Of a stretch of DNA of 8,502 bases, positions 1-6,555 are shown in pieces. Under the pieces are notes generated by a model that was not told where the DNA came from, searched no databases, and worked only from the letters and a program-made list of their open reading frames with translations. The position numbers and the translations under genes were made by a program. Source of the DNA: Bdellovibrionales bacterium. Lineage in GTDB: Bacteria > Bdellovibrionota > Bdellovibrionia > Bdellovibrionales > UBA1609. How positions within the stretch are numbered: position 1 is the first letter of the stretch; each line of letters begins with the position of its first letter. Location: positions 8,845 to 17,346 of the forward strand of contig JAGRAG010000131.1 in the NCBI GenBank assembly GCA_020435025.1, read 5' to 3'.

Positions 1-275
1 GTTTTCAGAAGTTTAATGAAGGAGCACATAGTTCTCTTTCTGCGATGGCTTCCATGGTGAAAAGAAATAACTCTATGAGAACCATGCAGTCGATTCAGTG
101 GGCTTTTGAGTTGATGGGCCGTGACGCTATTAAAAGTGAGTATGGTTTAGAGAGATTATTAAGAGATTCAAAACTTTTAGAGATTTATGAAGGAAGCAAC
201 GAGATCAATTCACTGAATATGATCAATAAAAGTAAAAAACATTTAGGCTTAGACTATCAAGAGTACTATGGATAA
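1..275 (+). CDS. Acyl-CoA dehydrogenase, C-terminal part (5' truncated by window edge)
   Basis: The frame is open from base 3 with no stop before TAA at 273-275, so this is the end of a longer gene starting outside the window. About 90 residues are visible, matching the last helices of the flavin-dependent acyl-CoA dehydrogenase fold. The segment with Y-G-L-E-R-L-L-R-D followed by L-E-I-Y-E-G-S-N-E-I is the family's C-terminal signature (usually RDA..IYEGTSEIQ). The glutamate of IYEG, encoded at 189-191, is the usual catalytic base of medium-chain-type ACADs, so this subunit looks catalytically competent. The usual GGYG stretch is replaced by M-G-R-D. The expected reaction is alpha,beta-desaturation of an acyl thioester with FAD. 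Its stop overlaps the next start by 8 bases (ATGgaTAA arrangement), indicating translational coupling. Whether the substrate is acyl-CoA or acyl-ACP cannot be told from this fragment. Confidence 0.9.
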   Translation, partial: FQKFNEGAHSSLSAMASMVKRNNSMRTMQSIQWAFELMGRDAIKSEYGLERLLRDSKLLEIYEGSNEINSLNMINKSKKHLGLDYQEYYG

Positions 276-1173
276 AGGACTAATACTCCAATCATTGGAA
301 AAAATTGTAAGAAATGAGTCCGGTTCTTCGCGACCAACAGGTGTGATGAACTTGGACCAGTTAGGCTTTTTGGATACCAGTTATTTAAGGACATTTGCCA
401 AACATCCGCGGCTTTATATGGAATCTCTATCCTTACTTGCAAGGTCCAGCATTGATCTCGCATATTATTATGCTTCATCGGCAGTTATGGCCCAGTTTTG
501 CGAATCTGTTGGTGGTCGTTCGATTTCCCTAACAAATATTTTAGACGCCCATAGCGAATATATGAGTCATGTAGAATTTGTGCCAAATTATCTAGGCATA
601 GAAGCTCCGCTTTTTATCAAGAAGGCTGGCCCTGCTTTTATTATTTATGAATTGCCTGCAGGTGAACTGTTGGAAGCAAGAGGGCAAAGTTTATTGGCTT
701 TGAATTCGTTGAATTTTAAAACTCTTTCTAAGACTGTTGGGCGAGTAGTTGGTGAGCTCAATGTTACGGACTATCAGCGAGTGAGAACCTTTGTTGAGCT
801 CTCTTTTGTTGGTCTGTTTTTAGGACTGATGCAGGGGAGTTATATGTCTGTCGAATCCTATGTTGAACAGAGGACTCAAGGCGGTCGTGTGATTAAAGAT
901 TGGCCAGTTGTTGCTGACCAACTCCGATTTTTGAAATCCTCCGTGACAAGTATGGAAGCTGGAGCCTACGCTTTGAAGTTAGAAGAGCCGGACCGCATTG
1001 CTGGAATGCTAGCGACAAGCTCTCGTTTGGCTTTGGAGCTTGTGTCGAAAGCTATGGATTTGATGGGTGGATATGGTTATATGAAGGATTACCCTATAGA
1101 AAAGTTTTTCCGATCTGTACATGTTCTTTCCGCCTTGGGTGTGAGTTATGAAATACAATCCTCTAGAAAATAG
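268..1173 (+). CDS. Short acyl-CoA dehydrogenase-like protein lacking the catalytic glutamate
   Basis: This is a 301-residue protein; ordinary ACADs have about 380. The C-terminal helical domain is recognisable: R-T-Q-G-G at 202-206 corresponds to the RxxFG arginine region, and M-G-G-Y-G-Y at 266-271 followed by D-Y-P-I-E-K-F-F-R matches the GGYGY..YPVERLYR signature. The catalytic IYEGTSEIQ segment reads A-L-G-V-S-Y-E-I-Q (289-297). This puts glycine 291 (codon 1138-1140) where the base glutamate should be, and RDA is R-S-V. The middle part is short and shows no clear flavin-binding beta-domain motif. It is probably a non-catalytic partner of the upstream ACAD, as in heteromeric actinobacterial ACADs; that role is inference. 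It could instead be an ACAD-fold enzyme with a displaced base. The start at 268 overlaps the upstream gene by 8 bases, and the end overlaps the SDR gene by 26. Confidence 0.85.
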   Translation: MDKGLILQSLEKIVRNESGSSRPTGVMNLDQLGFLDTSYLRTFAKHPRLYMESLSLLARSSIDLAYYYASSAVMAQFCESVGGRSISLTNILDAHSEYMSHVEFVPNYLGIEAPLFIKKAGPAFIIYELPAGELLEARGQSLLALNSLNFKTLSKTVGRVVGELNVTDYQRVRTFVELSFVGLFLGLMQGSYMSVESYVEQRTQGGRVIKDWPVVADQLRFLKSSVTSMEAGAYALKLEEPDRIAGMLATSSRLALELVSKAMDLMGGYGYMKDYPIEKFFRSVHVLSALGVSYEIQSSRK

Positions 1174-1945
1174 TATCTCCATTGTTGGCGCGACTTCTGG
1201 TTTAGGAGAGGCCACAGCTCGTTGGTTGGCTAAGCAAGGTTGGCCACTTCGACTTATTGGTCGAAACTCCGAAAAGCTGAGTTCTTTAGTGAACGAGTTA
1301 GAGGCTTTACCACGGTCTAAAATATTGGAAGCGATCTCTGTAGATCTTTTAACAGAAGGAGGGCTTCAAAAGGCTCAGGAGAGTTGTGTATCTTCGGATA
1401 TCACTCTTAATTTTATTGGAATTGGATTGGCCGGAGATTCCGTTCAGTTTGATGAAGCCAGAGTCAGGGAGTTATTGCGTATAAATGTTGAACAAACAAC
1501 GCTGTTAACTTTGAATATCAGTCGTGCCTATATGAAAAGAGGTCATGGTAAAGTGATCAATACGGCGTCGCTTGCCGCTTTTCATCCCATACCTTATTTT
1601 TCAATCTATGCGGCTTCTAAGGCTTATCTTTTGAGTTTCGATCTAGCCTTATATAAGGAACTGGCTTCTAAAAGGGTATACGTAATCACGCTCTGTCCTG
1701 GAGGTTTAAAAACGGAATTTCATTCTAAAGCGGGATTGAAAGATTCTATAGTTAAAGACTATGAGACCTTTGTTACAGAACCCATTGTTTGGGCTAAGAA
1801 GATTGAAAATATTGTAAAAAGAGGAAAAAGTCCTCAATATTTACTGGGCCGAGAAAGTATGTACTCGGTATTTACGAAAGTTCTTCCTTCTACTTTTATG
1901 GCATCTACCTCAGGGAAGTTATATAAGAAGTATGTCGACATCTAA
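1148..1945 (+). CDS. Classical short-chain dehydrogenase/reductase (SDR), probably NADP(H)-dependent
   Basis: This is a 265-residue Rossmann-fold oxidoreductase of usual classical-SDR length. The nucleotide-binding glycine motif is G14-A-T-S-G18-L-G20. Arg39 after the second strand (L-I-G-R-N) suggests a preference for NADP(H). The NNAG position reads N88-F-I-G91. The catalytic tetrad is complete: Asn113 (R-I-N-V), Ser141 (N-T-A-S), Tyr154 and Lys158 (Y-A-A-S-K). The C-P-G-G-L-K-T-E-F stretch at 183-191 is the usual PG loop. The C-terminus resembles the branch of SDRs with unknown lipid or carbonyl substrates, so the substrate stays open; reduction of a keto group on an acyl chain fits the neighbours. 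The ATG at 1148 lies inside the end of the ACAD-like gene (26-base overlap) with only a weak purine-rich ribosome site, so coupled translation is likely. Confidence 0.92.
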   Translation: MKYNPLENSISIVGATSGLGEATARWLAKQGWPLRLIGRNSEKLSSLVNELEALPRSKILEAISVDLLTEGGLQKAQESCVSSDITLNFIGIGLAGDSVQFDEARVRELLRINVEQTTLLTLNISRAYMKRGHGKVINTASLAAFHPIPYFSIYAASKAYLLSFDLALYKELASKRVYVITLCPGGLKTEFHSKAGLKDSIVKDYETFVTEPIVWAKKIENIVKRGKSPQYLLGRESMYSVFTKVLPSTFMASTSGKLYKKYVDI

Positions 1946-4223
1946 AAAGCTTTGGCTCTTTGTTCGGAAAGCTACTTTTCTCTTAGCTTCAATCGCTTTT
2001 ATTCTGGGTGCTCTAAAGTTGGCGCAAGATCGACTTCCCTTTTCGGTTGCGGACATGCTAAAGGAAGGAAGTGTAGAAAGAGAAAAGTACCTAAGATACG
2101 ATTCCATTTTTGGCAATGAAGCTACTTTTTCTATTTTATTTGAAACGCAAAATCAGATTGTAGCTATGCAGGAGATCTCGTCCTTTTTAAAGGAAGTCCA
2201 CTATGAGCTGCAAACAAATAAATCAGTAAAGAGCTTGGCAAGCCTTAAAGATGCTGAGTTTGTTGAGTTTAAAAAGCATCATGTTTTTTTAAACCTCTTT
2301 TTAGATGAAGAAGGAAAGGTAAAGCCAGAGGCGGTTCCTCATTTAGAAGGTCGATTTTGGAAAAACACCTTGGTCACAGAGGATCGAAAAAGTCTTTTGG
2401 TTTTAGGTTCTTTTAGTGAAGCGTCCCTGTTTAATGATGAAAGATACACGGTAGAGCGTCTTGAAGAGAGTTTAAAAAATCTTGAAGAGAGGTTTCCCCA
2501 GTGGAAGAGCCATTTAATTGGGACAAACGTCGTCCAGTATTATTTATTTAAAGACATCGTGCTAACCCAGAGATTTATAACCCCGATGCTACTTGGTTTA
2601 CTCGGCTTGCTGATTTATGTTTTGTATCGTTCATTTGCGATTTTAGCTTTAACTCTAGGCACCTTGCTGCTTTCTTATGCCTCGACGATCTATTTTGTCT
2701 ACTCGGTTGATGGTGGCATAAGCGCATTTACTGGATTTGCGATATTTTTTGTATTGATTGTCGGTACGTCCGATTTGATTCATTTTTTTAGTAGTTTTGT
2801 TCGTATTTCAGAGCCAGATTTAAATAAAAAATTGGATCTCGTTAAGAAATCCATTATGACACCTTGTTTTTTCACAAGCTTAACCACTGTTTTTGGCTTT
2901 TCTTCACTTTTGTTGAGTGATCTTGTTCCTATTATAAAAGTCGGATTGTACAGTTCGTTTGGATCGATTGCCTGTTTTTTGGTTACCTTTTTTGTTTTAC
3001 CTTATTTGATCAAAGTTTATAATATTAACATTTATTCTCCTGAGGTTTTAAAGAAACTTGATGTTCGTAAATATGTGGGATGGACCCTGCGACATGCTAA
3101 ATTCAGTTTGATGTTGGCTTCGGCAATTACCCTCGTTTTCCTTTTTGGTTTAGGAAAACTTCATATTGATGATCGTTTTTACAATAAGTTCAGTGATAGT
3201 CATAAACTCACAGCCGCTGTCGATAGATTTACTCAGTCTTTTCATTTTTTGGATTCGATTGAGATGGTTTTAAAGCCTCGTCAGGGTGATCCGATTGGAC
3301 CAGAAAACTTTACTGACATTGCCTCTTTTGAGGAGGAGATCCAAGCAATGAGTGAGATCACCTCTATGAAGTCTCATGCGCGATTTTATGATTACATTCG
3401 CGAAAGAGGCCGCAAGGATCTATTTCCTTTGGGGTTGAGTGAAGAACGTGTGCAGAGTCGAGTCGATAGTTTTTATCAAAAAATCGTTGATATTGGTGTT
3501 TTAGAGGATTTTTATGATAAGGATCGCGGAATTGTTCGGGCTATTGCCTTTTTAGGTTCTCCTTCTTTTCAGACTGTAAAGCGCGTGAAAGAAAATATTG
3601 AGAGTATCTATCGTGATCGGTATTCAGACAAGTTTGACCTAGATTTTATGGGGCACGCCTTTATCAGAGCCTATGTTAATGAAGGAATCATTAGAGGGAT
3701 ACTTAAGTCTTTGGGAGCCGGATTAGTTTTGACTTTTATTGCCTTTCGTTTTGTCTTCAGAGACTTCAAGTTGAGTTTGTTAGCGATGATCCCAAATATT
3801 TTGCCTTTGCTTTTTATAGGCGGATTTATGGGGCTTTTTAGTGTAGACGTGGAAAGCAATTTGGTGCTTATGGTCTGTATTACTCTAGGGATATCCGTTG
3901 ATGACACAATTCATTTTATTTATTCTTTTCAACGGCATCGAAGAAATTGGTCTTCATTAGAGTCGGCTGTTTTACACACTCTTGATGACACGTCAGGAGC
4001 TTTGGTCGGGACCACGATGGTCTTTGTTTTAAGCTTTCCCTGTTTTTTTCTGGCTGAGGTAAAACTTTATGTTCAGGCGGGCATCTATGTGATTTTGTCT
4101 TTGCTCGTTGCTTTGGTTGCTGATCTTTTTTTATTACCTGTTTTGATGAAGGTTTTTGAAGAACGAAAAACAGTTCATCGAGTCTCAGCAGAACCTGATC
4201 TTGTAGCATCCTTATTTGACTAG
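1932..4223 (+). CDS. RND superfamily transporter, MMPL type, putative lipid exporter
   Basis: This 763-residue inner-membrane protein has the classic duplicated RND layout. Helix 1 lies near residues 14-30, followed by a periplasmic domain at 31-213, helices 2-6 at about 215-362, helix 7 at 391-409, a second periplasmic domain at 410-584, and helices 8-12 at about 588-739. Helix 4 carries G-T-S-D281-L-I-H-F and helix 10 carries G-I-S-V-D657-D658-T-I-H-F. These are the matched acidic proton-relay motifs of MMPL and HpnN-like exporters, so it is likely driven by the proton gradient. Its size suits a stand-alone transporter without the long loops of tripartite drug pumps. As last gene of the ACAD/ACAD-like/SDR series, overlapping the SDR gene by 14 bases, it plausibly moves the lipid that series makes; the substrate is inferred only from context. 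An AGGGAAG-like site at 1912-1918 may serve as ribosome site. Its end overlaps the convergent epimerase-like gene by 12 bases. Confidence 0.92.
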   Translation: MSTSKKLWLFVRKATFLLASIAFILGALKLAQDRLPFSVADMLKEGSVEREKYLRYDSIFGNEATFSILFETQNQIVAMQEISSFLKEVHYELQTNKSVKSLASLKDAEFVEFKKHHVFLNLFLDEEGKVKPEAVPHLEGRFWKNTLVTEDRKSLLVLGSFSEASLFNDERYTVERLEESLKNLEERFPQWKSHLIGTNVVQYYLFKDIVLTQRFITPMLLGLLGLLIYVLYRSFAILALTLGTLLLSYASTIYFVYSVDGGISAFTGFAIFFVLIVGTSDLIHFFSSFVRISEPDLNKKLDLVKKSIMTPCFFTSLTTVFGFSSLLLSDLVPIIKVGLYSSFGSIACFLVTFFVLPYLIKVYNINIYSPEVLKKLDVRKYVGWTLRHAKFSLMLASAITLVFLFGLGKLHIDDRFYNKFSDSHKLTAAVDRFTQSFHFLDSIEMVLKPRQGDPIGPENFTDIASFEEEIQAMSEITSMKSHARFYDYIRERGRKDLFPLGLSEERVQSRVDSFYQKIVDIGVLEDFYDKDRGIVRAIAFLGSPSFQTVKRVKENIESIYRDRYSDKFDLDFMGHAFIRAYVNEGIIRGILKSLGAGLVLTFIAFRFVFRDFKLSLLAMIPNILPLLFIGGFMGLFSVDVESNLVLMVCITLGISVDDTIHFIYSFQRHRRNWSSLESAVLHTLDDTSGALVGTTMVFVLSFPCFFLAEVKLYVQAGIYVILSLLVALVADLFLLPVLMKVFEERKTVHRVSAEPDLVASLFD
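1943..1961 (+). repeat. Junction repeat copy 1 (SDR stop / RND transporter start)
   Basis: The sequence taaaaagctttggctcttt begins with the TAA stop of the SDR gene (1943-1945) and runs into codons 5-10 of the transporter, which read K-K-L-W-L-F. A second copy with a single A/G difference lies at 6553-6571, in the same reading phase and with the same relation to an upstream stop codon. The match is read directly from the bases; any function is unknown. Confidence 0.8.
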
Positions 4224-5177
4224 ATGTTTGGATTTCATCCAGTTCACCGAATTGGCAATGGCCTCCTTAGCAGGACGTGGTTGAAAGTCAAAAACCTCTT
4301 TTGCTTTGTTATGATTGTACCAGTGCCATAAAGTAGCTGCTTTAACATTCTTATACTGCAATGGACCCGGGAGGTGTAAGAAAGTGATGATCTTACTTAA
4401 AACAAGAAGCAACGAAGTTGGAATTTTTTTGGAGGGAGCGGGCACACCAGCCGTTTCGGCGATGAGTGAAAAGAGCTCTCGAATGGTTAAATTTTCTCCG
4501 CTGAGTATATATTTTTCTCCTGGGTTTCCCTTGTTCAGAGCTGCGATAAGAACGGATACGACGTCTTCAACAGCCACTACACTGACTCCGCCCTCTATGT
4601 AGAATCTTTGACGACCACGGGCCACTTTCACTTGTCCAGCCCGGATCGGTTTTAAGGCATCACCTGCTCCGTAGATAAGCGATGGATTAAAAACAAGAGT
4701 TTGAAAATTTTTGTGATTCGCTGAGAGAACAAGTTCCTCGGCAAGTCTTTTCGAATCGAAATTTTCAATTTTAAGGGATTGGGTATTATTTTGTGAGGTT
4801 TCGTCTTTGACCTCATTCGGTGTGTATCCTGACCCAATTGTGACTACGGACGACACGTAGATAAACCGTCGAACTCCAGCTTGTTGTGATTGTTTAAGGA
4901 GATTTCGTGTTCCCTCCACATTCACTTTAAAAAGTTCTCTTATCATTTTAGGATCATCGCTCATAAGTGAAGCTAAGTGGTAGACGACTTCGATATGCTG
5001 AAGGGCTGTTTGTAGAGATTCCGGTTGGGTAACGTCTCCCGAGATCATTTGTATTCTCGAAGATGCGATGGGTCTATTAATGTGGGTGAGTGCATAAATT
5101 TCGTGAGAACCTTTTTCTAGTTCTTTTAATAGATGCTGTCCTAAAAATCCAGAACCACCAGTAACAAGAATTTTCAT
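4212..5177 (-). CDS. Extended SDR, NAD-dependent epimerase/dehydratase-like, with substituted catalytic Tyr
   Basis: This is a 321-residue protein of normal extended-SDR length. The N-terminus begins M-K-I-L-V-T-G-G-S-G-F-L-G, with the GxxGxxG dinucleotide-binding motif at residues 7-13. D48 in S-G-D-V-T (after the third strand) and Y-H-L-A-S at 66-70 also fit the family, as does the strand ending V-S-S at 108-110. The active-site YxxxK segment reads N139-F-D-S-K143, so lysine is kept but tyrosine is asparagine, and no nearby tyrosine obviously replaces it. The N-P-S-L-I-Y-G stretch at 164-170 is the usual substrate-side motif. It resembles DFR/3beta-HSD/HpnA-type proteins, but substrate and even activity are uncertain. 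It is transcribed alone, convergent with the RND gene and divergent from the MFS gene. The ATG at 5177 is backed by a strong AGAGGAG ribosome site. Confidence 0.88.
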   Translation of the reverse strand: MKILVTGGSGFLGQHLLKELEKGSHEIYALTHINRPIASSRIQMISGDVTQPESLQTALQHIEVVYHLASLMSDDPKMIRELFKVNVEGTRNLLKQSQQAGVRRFIYVSSVVTIGSGYTPNEVKDETSQNNTQSLKIENFDSKRLAEELVLSANHKNFQTLVFNPSLIYGAGDALKPIRAGQVKVARGRQRFYIEGGVSVVAVEDVVSVLIAALNKGNPGEKYILSGENLTIRELFSLIAETAGVPAPSKKIPTSLLLVLSKIITFLHLPGPLQYKNVKAATLWHWYNHNKAKEVFDFQPRPAKEAIANSVNWMKSKHLVK

Positions 5178-5180
5178 AAA

Positions 5181-5187
5181 CTCCTCT
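5181..5187 (-). promoter_or_regulatory. Shine-Dalgarno sequence of the epimerase-like gene
   Basis: On the - strand the bases read agaggag followed by ttt and the ATG at 5177-5175. This is the clearest ribosome site in the window and fixes the start. Spacing is short if the last GAG is used and about five bases if AGAGG pairs. I could not find a convincing -35/-10 pair for this gene in the 181-base gap. Confidence 0.7.
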
Positions 5188-5251
5188 TTTCGTAATTAGA
5201 AAATAGCAGTGGACCTTTCAAATGGGGAGTCCGTACTGCCTATTGTCACAC

Positions 5252-5265
5252 ATCTTTTAGAAGAT
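5252..5265. repeat. Small inverted repeat in the divergent intergenic region
   Basis: The sequence reads ATCTT-TTAG-AAGAT, a perfect 5-base inverted repeat around four bases, roughly mid-way between the divergently transcribed epimerase-like and MFS genes. It could be a regulator half-site pair, but an arm of five bases arises easily by chance. The octamer gattccat starting at 5263 recurs at 5301-5308, next to the possible -35 element; this too is weak. Confidence 0.25.
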
Positions 5266-5308
5266 TCCATAGGACGATGAACATCAGTTCTGCGGTGAGG
5301 GATTCCAT

Positions 5309-5337
5309 TTGCGCAAAGTACTTATAGACACTAGAAA
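5309..5337 (+). promoter_or_regulatory. Possible sigma70-type promoter for the MFS/PLD pair
   Basis: TTGCGC at 5309-5314 and TAGAAA at 5332-5337 are separated by 17 bases, and the MFS start follows 21 bases later. The -35 matches TTGACA at four positions and the -10 matches TATAAT at four. Placement is right for a + strand promoter in a divergent gap, but it was found by eye and the leader would be very short. A TATAGA at 5324-5329 is an alternative -10. Confidence 0.3.
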
Positions 5338-5358
5338 AATACAAGGTAAAGTGAGTTT

Positions 5359-6555
5359 ATGTTTGATCGACGAGAAAAGAAAATCATTTTAGCGTTATTT
5401 TTGGTGAACTTTTGTATGATTATGGACTTCATGATTATTATGCCATTGGGTCCGATAATTATGCGTGTTCTAGAAATTTCTCCGAAGCAATTTAGTTCCT
5501 TAGTGACAGCTTATACTTTAGGAGCTGCAGTTGCTGGATTTTTGACTTTTTTTCTTTTCAGGAACAATCAAAGGAAACATCAATTACTTAAGTTTTTACT
5601 GGGATTCGTGATTGTCAGTTTTTTAAGTTTTTTATGTACGAGCTATCATCTATTTTTGATCAGTCGATTGATTACGGGTTTGTTTGTAGGGTTTATAGGG
5701 GTTGTTCAGCTCTCAATTATTAGCGAGTTTATAGATCTAAAGAAGCGATCCACAGCTTTGGGAGTTGTCATGGCGGCTTTTGCTGTGGCGTCTATTATTG
5801 GTGTTCCTATTGGTGTGACGATTGGTAACAAGGTCTCTTGGTCAGCTCCTTTTCTATTTGTGTTTGCTGTATCCGCAACGGTTTGGGTGTCAGTCTTTAA
5901 GTTATTGCCAGAACTCACAGGAGCGACATCTGAAAGTAAGGACGGTCGGTTTCAGGTTCTTAGTGAGTTTGCGGCTTCTAAATCGGGATGGGCTTTGATA
6001 GGAACTCTTATATTTAGTAACTTTTTGATCGTTCCATTTTTATTTCCGTCCATTATTTTAAATGGCAAGGTTTCGGAGAGTCAGCTTCCTATGATTTATT
6101 TGGTGGGAGGAGTTTCTGCTATCTTTTCATCGGTTATTTTTGGTCGTCTCGCAGATCGTTATGGGAATAAAAAAATATTTTCTATTGGAGTCGTCAGTTC
6201 AGTGGTAGCTATGTATTTTGCGACGAATATCTATCCATTGCCTCTTGGTGTGATTATCTTAATTGTTGCTTTTTACTTTGCGGCCACTTCCGGTCGTATT
6301 GTGCCGGCCATGACTCTTGTTACCTCCGCTGTTCGGCTTCCTATAAGAGGCCAATACATGAGCTTTGTTACTTGTCTTCAACATCTTGCGGCGGGACTAG
6401 CGTCCGTTGTTGCTGGAGCGATTGCTGTAAAACTTGAGAATGAAGAGATATTGAATTTACCTAAGCTTGGATATTTGGCAATGTCTATTAGCCTTATATC
6501 GCTTTATTTTGCGTGGAAAGTTCCTCAATATTCGAGTTCCAATGATGGAGTATAA
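5359..6555 (+). CDS. Major facilitator superfamily transporter (DHA1-like, 12 helices)
   Basis: This is a 398-residue hydrophobic protein of normal MFS size. Helix 1 carries M-D23-F-M-I-I-M-P-L-G-P, a pattern common in AraJ-like DHA1 permeases. The loop after helix 2 (R-N-N-Q-R-K-H) is a degenerate motif A, while the equivalent loop between helices 8 and 9 keeps a good one, G262-R-L-A-D-R-Y-G-N-K-K272. Helix 5 has G-V-P-I-G-V-T-I-G at 148-156, resembling the antiporter motif C. A hydrophilic central loop lies around residues 188-206. It is probably a proton-coupled exporter or exchanger in the inner membrane; the substrate is unknown. The next gene starts 14 bases before this one stops, so it is likely cotranslated with a PLD-like exported protein. 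The ATG at 5359 is preceded by the purine-rich AAGGTAAAGTGAG; no better in-frame start is seen. Confidence 0.9.
   Translation: MFDRREKKIILALFLVNFCMIMDFMIIMPLGPIIMRVLEISPKQFSSLVTAYTLGAAVAGFLTFFLFRNNQRKHQLLKFLLGFVIVSFLSFLCTSYHLFLISRLITGLFVGFIGVVQLSIISEFIDLKKRSTALGVVMAAFAVASIIGVPIGVTIGNKVSWSAPFLFVFAVSATVWVSVFKLLPELTGATSESKDGRFQVLSEFAASKSGWALIGTLIFSNFLIVPFLFPSIILNGKVSESQLPMIYLVGGVSAIFSSVIFGRLADRYGNKKIFSIGVVSSVVAMYFATNIYPLPLGVIILIVAFYFAATSGRIVPAMTLVTSAVRLPIRGQYMSFVTCLQHLAAGLASVVAGAIAVKLENEEILNLPKLGYLAMSISLISLYFAWKVPQYSSSNDGV

Noticed and set aside
1100..1173. Frameshift as explanation for the missing catalytic glutamate in the second ACAD
   Set aside because: The residues on both sides (GGYGY..YPIEKFFR and S-Y-E-I-Q) align in one frame with correct spacing, so the change is a substitution.
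3671..4209. - strand open frames opposite the end of the RND gene (about 78 and 97 residues)
   Set aside because: They lie wholly inside the strongly supported transporter gene, look low-complexity and lack domain signatures.
4315..4602. + strand frame opposite the extended-SDR gene (95 residues)
   Set aside because: It is antisense to a well-supported gene, with no recognisable motif.
5263..5308. Direct repeat gattccat (5263-5270 and 5301-5308) as an operator pair
   Set aside because: An 8-base match within a 181-base gap is expected by chance about one time in four.
6467..6541. Upstream ATG extending the PLD-like protein by 25 residues
   Set aside because: It would overlap the MFS gene by 89 bases and place extra residues before a clear signal peptide; the start at 6542 also aligns with the junction pattern seen at 1932.
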